A DNA stretch of 10,880 nt from NCBI GenBank assembly GCA_031269165.1, contig JAISZQ010000389.1:1-10880 (forward strand), in the 5' to 3' direction. Made by a program: the position numbers and the translations under genes. This DNA is from Spirochaetaceae bacterium. GTDB taxonomy: Bacteria > Spirochaetota > Spirochaetia > Treponematales > Breznakiellaceae. Below are positions 5,429-10,880 of the stretch, piece by piece. Below the pieces are notes generated by a model. The model was not told the DNA's origin. It did no database searches and worked only from the letters and a program-made list of their open reading frames with translations. Positions within the stretch are counted from its first letter, which is position 1; the number at the start of each line of letters is the position of its first letter.

Positions 5429-5731
5429 ATGGCAACAGACAACGCCCCTGAGATAGACGAGCTTTCCGTCATCTTTGCCCGTACCGATGATAAACACCGG
5501 ATCGCCGCATACCTCCGGGCTCTTTTTACACCCAGAGAGCTTGCCGACCTTGCCTCGCGCTGGGCACTGGTAAAGGCATTGCGCGAGAAGGAACCCCAGC
5601 GGGAAATCGCCAGGACCCTCGGCGTATCGCTTTGTAAAATCACCAGGGGCTCACGCGAGCTCAAAAAAGAAGATTCCGCCTTCCTCAAAATGCTCGCGGT
5701 ACTCGAAGCGGACGAGGCAGAATCACGTTAA
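5429..5731 (+). CDS. TrpR/YerC-family small transcriptional regulator
   Basis: The 100-residue protein has the length of the TrpR-related YerC/YecD family. It carries the family's core: FTPRELADLASRWALVKAL (33-51), then QREIARTLGVSLCKITRGSREL (57-78), a helix-turn-helix ending in the diagnostic ITRGSREL. TrpR proteins bind operators as all-helical dimers, with tryptophan as corepressor in enteric bacteria; whether YerC-type members bind tryptophan is unclear to me. No trp genes are in the window, but the neighbouring shikimate pathway gene makes an aromatic amino acid link plausible (inference). The stop lies 13 bases from the stop of the convergent gene, leaving no room for a separate terminator. 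Confidence 0.88.
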   Translation: MATDNAPEIDELSVIFARTDDKHRIAAYLRALFTPRELADLASRWALVKALREKEPQREIARTLGVSLCKITRGSRELKKEDSAFLKMLAVLEADEAESR

Positions 5732-5744
5732 CCGCATAAGGAGA

Positions 5745-7745
5745 TTATCGTCCGCGGACACGCCTTGCGTCTGCGGCGGCCATTTCCCATTCGCCTTCGT
5801 AAATCCGCATGAGGGCTTGGATACGGCCGGTCGCGCCGTCGAGCCAAGCGATTGAGCCTTCGTCGTCGATGACGATCACGCTGGATCCGCCGTCGAGAAT
5901 TCGCGCCGGAAGGCCGCCCGTCCGTTCGCCCGAGAAGAGAAAGTTTCCCCGCGCCCCGTCGTAGAAATCGGCATTTCCGCTTCCCATGTTGGTAACGAGA
6001 TTCCCGCCGAATTCGGCCATATCGAACACATCATCCTCGGCACCGATCTCAACAAGACGCCGTGACTGGCGCGGGTTTCGCGGATCGAGTTTGAGGAGGC
6101 GTGTCTTTCCGCCGGTTTCACCGCTTTTGGCGGCACTGCTCACGGCGGCATAGAGTCCGCCGCTTTTTCCCCGGTAAACCTTGAGCACCACGTCGTCAGG
6201 AATCTCGATGGGAACCGTTTCCCCGGTAGCGGTATTGATCAACTGAAGGAGGCTTCCCCCGGTGGAGAGCATTCCCGCGACGATGATGTTTTCGTCATCG
6301 GCGAAGTCCGCGTCGATGGTCAGCGGCAGAAACATCGAAAGCAGTTCCCGGCCGGGAGCCTCCGTTGTGTCGTTATCGGCGGCATGGTTTCCCCCGGCGC
6401 GTACGACCGGGCCTTGCCCTTCCAGATAGAGCAATTTGCCGTTCAATTCGGCGACGGGAAATCCGGAATTGGACACCCCTGATTGTTCCGGTAACGGGCG
6501 GACGGGCAGGGTCACCGCCGCCCCGGCAAGGATAGCCTCGTAGTCGGCGGGCATTTTCCCCCGGCGGCCGTCTGTAGTCGTATAGAAGAGCATACCGTCG
6601 TAAGCCAAGGCGTCCGTCACCCGCACCTGCGTTTCGGCGGTAAATGCCGCCGCGCCGCCCTGCCGGTCAAGGTGGAAAAGCTCGCCATCCCCGGTTCCCA
6701 GAAAAAACCCGTCTTTCGTGGAAACTGCCGCCACGCCTGCCGTTACGCTTTCCCCGGCGGCGGAAAACACCGCATCCACCAGCAACGCGCCTGAATCGTC
6801 GATCGCATAGACCGTTACGCCCTCCCCTGAGAATACCGCAAACTTTTCATCGTCCCAGGCGACCGGGAGGAGGAGGCCGTGAGGAATCGTCCGGTCGCGG
6901 ATCAATGTCCGGCCGTTTGTCGCGTTGATGACGAGCAGTTCGTTGTTCACCCAGCCGACAAGGAGGTTGTAATTGCGGAATATAATCGGATCGAGCAAGG
7001 AGGCGGCCGTCTGAAATTCTGCGGTTTGCCGGCCCGATTGCAGGTTCCAGTACGAGAGTCTGCCCGCTGATGAATAGATCACGAACGTACGTTCCGAGGG
7101 GCTTGTTGCGGCAAAGACTGCCGGTATCGCTATCTGGGGACAGGCTTCCTGACCGGTTTTGCTGTCGAGAATGTGAACCGCGCCCCGGCCGCCTGAAGCA
7201 ACCACCAGAAACGAACCGCCCGCCGTATAGTCGATAAAGATAATCCGGTCTTCAAAGTCGAGGGAAAAAAGCGGCGTTTTCGTCCAGTAGTTCATCACGC
7301 TGAGGCGGTGAAACGCAAGCCCGTCACTCTCGACATAGGCGATCTCGGAACGGGCAGGATGCGCCTTCATCAGGGACACCGGCAACGCGCTCAACTGGTA
7401 CCGTTCGATAACCCTTCCGGCTGCCCATGTGTCCGCCCCGGCACTTTCCGTCTTTTGTTGCCAAACACCGAGAAACCCGTCTTCCCCGGCGGTGAGAACA
7501 TAACGCTCGCCGCCCGCAATGAGCGATGGCGTGTCCTCCTTCTTTTTCCCGGCTGCTTCCGGCGGGAGCGGCGATTCGCTATCCGAAACCGGAACAACGG
7601 CAAGCGCGTTGACCCTGCCCCGATGACCTCCGGCGGCATGGTTTTCCGTGCGAAACCTCGCAAGCGGCGAATCTTCCGGCCCGGCAAACAGAACCGCTGT
7701 CAGCCACAACCCAACCGCAAAAGTCCATACTGTTTTGACAAACAC
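5745..7745 (-). CDS. Exported WD40-like beta-propeller protein
   Basis: The 666-residue product starts at GTG (7745); no nearby in-frame ATG gives a better start. A signal peptide is evident: MFVK, then VWTFAVGLWLTAVLFA with likely cleavage near residue 21. The mature part is a series of beta-strand repeats. The first is WD40-like (HRGRVNALAV at 41-50, YVLTAGEDGFLGVW at 82-95), followed by blades such as GAVHILDSKTGQ, GRLSYWNLQSGR, NELLVINATNGR and, near the end, GSIAWLDGATGR. Length allows one or two propellers. It probably acts in the periplasm or at the cell surface as a binding scaffold; the partner is unknown. No catalytic motif is visible. Insertions rich in Ser, Glu and Lys (52-78) interrupt the first repeat. 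Confidence 0.85.
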   Translation of the reverse strand: MFVKTVWTFAVGLWLTAVLFAGPEDSPLARFRTENHAAGGHRGRVNALAVVPVSDSESPLPPEAAGKKKEDTPSLIAGGERYVLTAGEDGFLGVWQQKTESAGADTWAAGRVIERYQLSALPVSLMKAHPARSEIAYVESDGLAFHRLSVMNYWTKTPLFSLDFEDRIIFIDYTAGGSFLVVASGGRGAVHILDSKTGQEACPQIAIPAVFAATSPSERTFVIYSSAGRLSYWNLQSGRQTAEFQTAASLLDPIIFRNYNLLVGWVNNELLVINATNGRTLIRDRTIPHGLLLPVAWDDEKFAVFSGEGVTVYAIDDSGALLVDAVFSAAGESVTAGVAAVSTKDGFFLGTGDGELFHLDRQGGAAAFTAETQVRVTDALAYDGMLFYTTTDGRRGKMPADYEAILAGAAVTLPVRPLPEQSGVSNSGFPVAELNGKLLYLEGQGPVVRAGGNHAADNDTTEAPGRELLSMFLPLTIDADFADDENIIVAGMLSTGGSLLQLINTATGETVPIEIPDDVVLKVYRGKSGGLYAAVSSAAKSGETGGKTRLLKLDPRNPRQSRRLVEIGAEDDVFDMAEFGGNLVTNMGSGNADFYDGARGNFLFSGERTGGLPARILDGGSSVIVIDDEGSIAWLDGATGRIQALMRIYEGEWEMAAADARRVRGR

Positions 7746-7948
7746 TCTCGATACCCTAGTTATTACTGATTACGCCAACACAGTTGGCAACGCCGGCCAA
7801 TGCTCATCGCATTCTCAATGGAATAAGATTGAATAAATCAGCACGTTCTCAAACATAACAAAAATCCGGCCTTTCGTAAAGGGGCAACCCGTGAGTAGCA
7901 ATTTCGATTTCAAAAAAAGGAGGGAAACCGCGGCAAATTGCCGGCCAT

Positions 7949-7977
7949 TGTCAACAACGTAAGAATATTTGTCCGCG
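7949..7977 (+). repeat. Partial third copy of the ~190-bp palindromic repeat
   Basis: TGTCAACAACGTAAGAAT and TTGTCCGCG match the outer end of copy 1 (from 901) with one-base differences. After this the match fades, apart from GCGCCATT. About 200 bases on, AAATCCGCGTAATCTG (8176-8191) loosely resembles AAATCTGTGTGATCCG at the other end of copy 1. This may be a decayed copy interrupted by the CATTGCGAG element between them. Confidence 0.6.
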
Positions 7978-8022
7978 GATTGCGCCATTTGTGCTAAAAG
8001 GCGTCACGGATTTAATCCGCTC

Positions 8023-8155
8023 GTCATTGCGAGCGGGCGGCACATTGCCGAGCGAAGCAATCGGCTCAACGGCTCAACGCGAAGCGTTGAGCTTGCGCGT
8101 TGAGCGTGGGTGAATGCCCTCCCTCATCTGGATTGCTTCGCCCGCTCGCAATGGC
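8023..8155. repeat. CATTGCGAG palindromic element, copy 5
   Basis: It starts GTCATTGCGAGCGGGCGGCACATTGCC, close to the copy at 151, and ends CTGGATTGCTTCGCCCGCTCGCAATGGC, with one change in the terminal repeat (GGC for GAC). The interior holds a tandem/inverted GCTCAACG-CGAAGCGTTGAGC hairpin. It is older or more diverged than the copies at 404 and 583. Confidence 0.8.
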
Positions 8156-8263
8156 ACCCTCACCGCTTATCCCTTAAATCCGCGTAATCTGGACCGCCCT
8201 ACAGGGCGCGCCATCCGGCCCTTTTTCGGCTCGATTCATGGTGCGGCAATACGCAATGGTTCT

Positions 8264-10438
8264 TTAGGATTCTTTTTCCGCGTGCTTTAACACCGCGTCC
8301 ACGAGGCCCTTCATGCGCGGATCAAGATATTTTTCCTCGTCGGCGGTAGGATGGAGCGCGGCTTCCCGTATATAGGCAATGCCGTCTTGTTCACGGATCA
8401 CATCCACCGGGTCGGCCGCTATTTTATCAGCCCTATTGATGAGGCTTGCTCTTCGGGCCAGGCCACGGGTTTCGTTATCGGCAACGGGAACAACAGTCTG
8501 GGTAAACGGTTGATAGAGAAGCGGGGTAACACCGGAAGAACCGGCATATTCAAGCGGAACAGTATCGTCGTCAAACACATTTTTTTCGGTAAAAACTTGT
8601 TTGGGAGCACGCAATGGCGTAGAAAACGGTGAAAATACTTCAAGTTCAAGTGCCAGAGGTTCTTCGTATGCATCGGCCGTCTCGCTCCACTCAATCTCTC
8701 TGGCGATGCGGTCAACATGGCTGAGCGGGGCCGGGGGAGGAGGCGGCGCTTCCGCATCGTCCAGTTCTTCAAGTGTCTCAATCTCATCAAGTTCCTCGAT
8801 TTCCTCAAGTTCCTCAACCTCCTCAAGTTCCTCAATCTCCTCAACAGCCTCCGCCGTTTTTCCATCGGTTTTGGCGGCCGCTTCCGGTAACGTTTCGTCC
8901 TCAAGAGACACGAGTTCTTCAATGCCATCAGGCACGCCATCAGGCACGCCATCGGGAACTTCATCGAAACCAGTGTTGTCCGGACTTTCACCCAGAGAAA
9001 ATGCTCCTGACATCTCCTGAGCATACCCGATTTTTTCAACGGGCGCTCTGTCTTCCCCGTTCGCAGTTGCAACTGCGACTGGTCCGGTAGCGGCGGGACC
9101 GTTATCCGTTCCCCACACGGCTTTTCCCGATTTACCCTTTTGGGTAAAGGTGCCGTCTTCAACAAGCGAAGAAAGCATATTGCTCAGGCGGTTAAGCGAA
9201 AGATGAATTTCTTCTTCGTTCACCGTCCGTTCAAGCCTGCCGCCAATCACCGCAAGCAGATCGTTCCAAGACTTGTCGATATAGGCGTTGATCTCCCGGT
9301 CCCGTTTCTTGCCGACCTTCACTTTTAGTCCGGACTTGAGCTCATCCCGAATTTCTTCGCGCCGTTGCATGAGATCCATGCCCCAGCGGCCCAGTTCAAT
9401 GTCCGTTTTTTGATCGTAGTATTCCTTGATAAGATTAACCTGAAGATTTTTGAGCCTCGTTTGGACAATGACCATCGGATCCTGCCGAATATTGGTAATA
9501 AGGAACAAAACGAGAAACACGCTGATGAAAAACAGGACAAGCAGCAATATTTTGAGGCTCAGCGGAAATACAAAAATACGTTCGTTCACCAGATTGCCGA
9601 TATAAATCCCTTGCTCAGTTTTTGCCGTGAGCAGGACAAGGCGGGTACGGTTGTCGCCCGATTCGAGGGCCGACACGGCAACCTGCTTGGCAATGCCGCT
9701 TTGTTTCCAGTTTTCCGCCACGGCTTCGAGCACCTCCCCTGCCATATTGTCTGCGGGAACATTGCGCAAAAGTCCAAGCGGTTCGGCGAAAAGCCATAGT
9801 TTACCCTCGCCGCCCATCCGTTCGGCAATGAGCCTCGTTTGAATGGCGGAAGTTGAAAGCGAAAACACCGCGATTCCCCGATATGCGTCCAGCGTGTCGA
9901 AAAAGGGTATGGAAAACATAATGCGGTCGCCGGGCGGGTCAAATATGATACGAAGATCCTCGTTTGGCAGAGGAAGAATACTTTCCAGCGGCGTATAACT
10001 TGCGGCATCGGTGTACATACGGTACACAGCCGTCGTGGAATCTTCACGGATCAGGTCGCCCGGCCATGTGGAATAATGAATGCGGTTGCCTCCCGCATTG
10101 ATGAAGCGCACCCACTGTAGCCCATCCAATTTTTCGTGGAGCCGCTCAAACACCTGGGAACGCTCATAGATGTCGGCGTCCGTCTGGTTCACCAGAAAAC
10201 TGCGTTTCACGGCGGGATCGGCAAGACAGTCGCGAAACCAGCGTTCAATGCTGGTGAAAAACACCTCGATGGCACCCGCCTCATAACTAAGATCGCGGGA
10301 CAGAGCGGAGGTAACGCTGGGATTGTAAAACCGGGTCTCAATGAGGTCGAAAAGCCCCGCAAAACTCGCAACCGTGAACGCCGCGAAGAGGAAAATAGTG
10401 ATGAGAAGGCTCAATGCCGCCTTTCTTGGCTCTGTCAT
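8264..10438 (-). CDS. Two-pass membrane protein with periplasmic sensor-like domain and acidic cytoplasmic repeat
   Basis: I do not recognise a named family. From the ATG at 10438 there are 724 residues. Helix 1 is about 6-30 (LSLLITIFLFAAFTVASF). Residues ~31-288 are extracytoplasmic and, with LQWVRFINAGGNRIHYSTW, RIMFSIPFFD and YRGIAVFSLST, resemble Cache-type sensor folds (impression). Helix 2 is about 289-317. A cytoplasmic helical, charged part (~320-425) follows, then a low-complexity stretch with VPDG x3 (494-505), a Glu-Leu/Ile repeat (532-562), PPPPPAP and a C-terminal tail. No kinase, GGDEF, phosphatase or chemoreceptor signalling motif is visible, so the output is unknown. The in-frame ATG at 10459 lies upstream of the -10 hexamer of the predicted promoter and is rejected as the start. 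Confidence 0.88.
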   Translation of the reverse strand: MTEPRKAALSLLITIFLFAAFTVASFAGLFDLIETRFYNPSVTSALSRDLSYEAGAIEVFFTSIERWFRDCLADPAVKRSFLVNQTDADIYERSQVFERLHEKLDGLQWVRFINAGGNRIHYSTWPGDLIREDSTTAVYRMYTDAASYTPLESILPLPNEDLRIIFDPPGDRIMFSIPFFDTLDAYRGIAVFSLSTSAIQTRLIAERMGGEGKLWLFAEPLGLLRNVPADNMAGEVLEAVAENWKQSGIAKQVAVSALESGDNRTRLVLLTAKTEQGIYIGNLVNERIFVFPLSLKILLLVLFFISVFLVLFLITNIRQDPMVIVQTRLKNLQVNLIKEYYDQKTDIELGRWGMDLMQRREEIRDELKSGLKVKVGKKRDREINAYIDKSWNDLLAVIGGRLERTVNEEEIHLSLNRLSNMLSSLVEDGTFTQKGKSGKAVWGTDNGPAATGPVAVATANGEDRAPVEKIGYAQEMSGAFSLGESPDNTGFDEVPDGVPDGVPDGIEELVSLEDETLPEAAAKTDGKTAEAVEEIEELEEVEELEEIEELDEIETLEELDDAEAPPPPPAPLSHVDRIAREIEWSETADAYEEPLALELEVFSPFSTPLRAPKQVFTEKNVFDDDTVPLEYAGSSGVTPLLYQPFTQTVVPVADNETRGLARRASLINRADKIAADPVDVIREQDGIAYIREAALHPTADEEKYLDPRMKGLVDAVLKHAEKES
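8756..8845 (-). repeat. Acidic Glu-Leu/Ile coding repeat
   Basis: Degenerate units encoding EELEEVEELEEIEELDEIE occupy this part of the membrane protein gene. The plus strand shows TCCTCAAGTTCCTCA-type units. The protein segment would be very acidic and probably a single long helix or extended spacer before a proline run. Confidence 0.85.
8924..8959 (-). repeat. 12-bp tandem repeat encoding VPDG
   Basis: Three adjoining 12-base units, GCCATCAGGCAC twice and GCCATCGGGAAC once, encode VPDG-VPDG-VPDG-like text in the membrane protein. The unit is a multiple of three, so copy-number change would keep the frame. The first two units are identical. Confidence 0.85.
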
Positions 10439-10447
10439 GCGACGCTT

Positions 10448-10476
10448 ATTATAACCCATAGCGGCGTTTTTTACAA
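10448..10476 (-). promoter_or_regulatory. Promoter for the 724-residue membrane protein gene
   Basis: On the minus strand, TTGTAA (10476 to 10471) and a perfect TATAAT (10453 to 10448) are 17 bases apart. The -10 ends nine bases before the ATG at 10438, predicting a leader of only a few bases. The hexamer lies inside the longer reading frame, which decides the start codon. Confidence 0.6.
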
Positions 10477-10604
10477 GACGGGTGTGTTGAGCGCGTCAAG
10501 CCACAAGAGCAATGCCTTATTAGGCAGAATAGTGGCAGGAGGACGAAATGAGACTGCCGATGGGACAAAAAGCCGGGCAAATTCCCCTGCCGCATGAAGG
10601 ATGA

Positions 10605-10651
10605 GGACATTTCTATTGCGCTCAAACAGGGGACATTTCTATTGAACGTTG
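10605..10651. mobile_element. Insertion-sequence end remnant
   Basis: GGACATTTCTATTG occurs at 10605-10618 and again at 10631-10644, 26 bases apart, followed by AACGTTGACA. Repeated sub-terminal motifs ending in TGACA are typical of IS ends of the IS21/IS481 type with TGT...ACA termini, and this wording is familiar from such elements. No transposase lies in the 140 bases between it and the membrane protein gene, so only an end is present. The family is not certain. Confidence 0.45.
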
Positions 10652-10671
10652 ACACACCCGAAGGTGTAGGC

Positions 10672-10700
10672 TTGCCGCAAGACCGAAAAACGGTTATAAT
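10672..10700 (+). promoter_or_regulatory. Sigma-70-type promoter reading to the right edge
   Basis: TTGCCG (10672-10677) and a perfect TATAAT (10695-10700) are separated by 17 bases. It lies just outside the IS-like end and would transcribe toward 10761, giving a leader of about 54 bases. Unlike the other promoters in the window, it is not placed directly before a start codon. Confidence 0.55.
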
Positions 10701-10760
10701 GAGTGTCTGTCTACAAAGTCGGTGTGCAAACTACACAGGCGGGGAAAAGGTACAATCATA

Positions 10761-10880
10761 ATGAGCCCGTTCCAAAACCCCACGAGGTTTTTTCCTCACC
10801 GTGATTCGGGGGCGTTACGGGGGTGGTACCCTACAGCCCTCAGCGTCCTGCTTCGGACTTTCGGGCCGGGGCGTGGCACA
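10761..10880 (+). CDS. Possible 5' part of a gene running into a repeat copy
   Basis: An ATG at 10761 has AAAAGG about ten bases upstream and lies downstream of a good promoter. The frame stays open for 40 codons to the window edge, beginning MSPFQNPTRFFPHRDSGALR. From about residue 15 it is encoded by the GC-rich repeat, so an open frame may be chance in GC-rich DNA. No family resemblance is seen. Confidence 0.2.
   Translation, partial: MSPFQNPTRFFPHRDSGALRGWYPTALSVLLRTFGPGRGT
10808..10823 (+). repeat. GC-rich palindromic repeat, third copy (cut by the window edge)
   Basis: GGGGGCGTTACGGGGG is identical to 2292-2307 and to the reverse complement of 5140-5155. It is followed by TGGTACCCTACAG, giving only a weak version of the hairpin that follows in the other two copies. 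The rest of the copy may extend beyond the window. Confidence 0.65.

Larger units (their letters stand above)
7746..8263. other. Intergenic repeat-containing region
   Basis: No protein gene is supported. The part nearest the beta-propeller gene is AT-rich with no clear promoter. Small palindromes occur at 7872-7884 (CCTTT-CGT-AAAGG) and 7931-7943 (CGGCAAATTGCCG). A strong ribosome-binding-like AAAGGAGGG at about 7916-7924 is not followed by a usable start codon. The partial ~190-bp repeat (7949-7977) and the fifth CATTGCGAG element (8023-8155) follow. A CGCCCTACAGGGCG palindrome at 8195-8208 lies downstream of the next gene's stop, without a T-run. Confidence 0.75.
10460..10880. other. Right-edge region without a proven gene
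   Basis: Contents: an 18-codon mini-ORF at 10548-10604 (MRLPMGQKAGQIPLPHEG) behind a perfect AGGAGG five bases upstream; an IS-end-like repeat pair (10605-10651); a good plus-strand promoter (10672-10700); and the possible start of a gene at 10761 that runs into a GC-rich repeat copy. The mini-ORF may be the remnant of a gene whose body was lost at the IS-like junction. Confidence 0.6.

Noticed and set aside
7753..7765. CTAGTTA near the beta-propeller start as a TrpR operator half-site
   Set aside because: Only seven bases match the enteric half-site, with no inverted partner, and the operator of YerC-type proteins is not known to be the same.
10439..10459. Upstream ATG at 10459 as the start of the large membrane protein
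   Set aside because: The perfect TATAAT of the predicted promoter lies between this ATG and the one at 10438, so the longer form would begin upstream of the transcript.
1..10880. tRNA or rRNA genes
   Set aside because: I saw no cloverleaf with a GTTCRA-type T-arm or CCA end and no rRNA-like sequence in the intergenic regions.

Overview
This is a GC-rich bacterial window with seven convincing protein genes set among several families of dispersed palindromic repeats. The gene content suggests a spirochaete of the Treponema group, possibly gut-associated. The clues are a fused type I dehydroquinase/shikimate dehydrogenase (AroDE), a short TrpR/YerC-type regulator, and two large envelope proteins of unrecognised family. 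This assignment is inference from gene content, not a database match.

Layout. Positions 1-43 hold the first 14 codons of a minus-strand gene whose start resembles an IS630-type transposase, behind a strong promoter. Positions 81-1107 are non-coding: four copies of a CATTGCGAG-bounded palindromic element, two of them inside a ~180-bp tandem duplication, then a ~190-bp palindromic repeat (copy 1). A minus-strand pair follows, rnhA (RNase HI) and a YmdB-like metallophosphoesterase, overlapping by ATGA. Nineteen bases from rnhA and divergent from it, a plus-strand operon encodes a HIT nucleotide hydrolase, a small exported protein and AroDE. Copy 2 of the ~190-bp repeat, inverted relative to copy 1, lies downstream of aroDE, so the two copies bracket the divergent block (about 1.1-5.2 kb) at its two 3' ends. 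A TrpR/YerC-like regulator (plus) then meets a 666-codon exported beta-propeller protein (minus) tail to tail. A 0.5-kb repeat-containing gap separates these from a 724-codon minus-strand membrane protein with a periplasmic sensor-like domain and a highly acidic cytoplasmic repeat. The right edge has an IS-end-like remnant, a good plus-strand promoter and the possible start of another gene inside a repeat copy.

Main points for a second look. (1) The rnhA reading frame contains an extra ~48 codons made of a GC-rich palindromic repeat that also occurs between genes at 5067-5155 and at the right edge. This looks like an in-frame mobile palindromic element comparable in concept to Rickettsia palindromic elements, and a hairpin in it shows a compensatory base change between copies. 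(2) The YmdB-like protein keeps the fold signatures but has lost the catalytic His and several metal ligands. (3) Several genes have a -10 hexamer 6-9 bases before the start codon, which suggests leaderless or near-leaderless transcripts. (4) The inverted ~190-bp repeats could allow inversion of the 4.1-kb housekeeping block.
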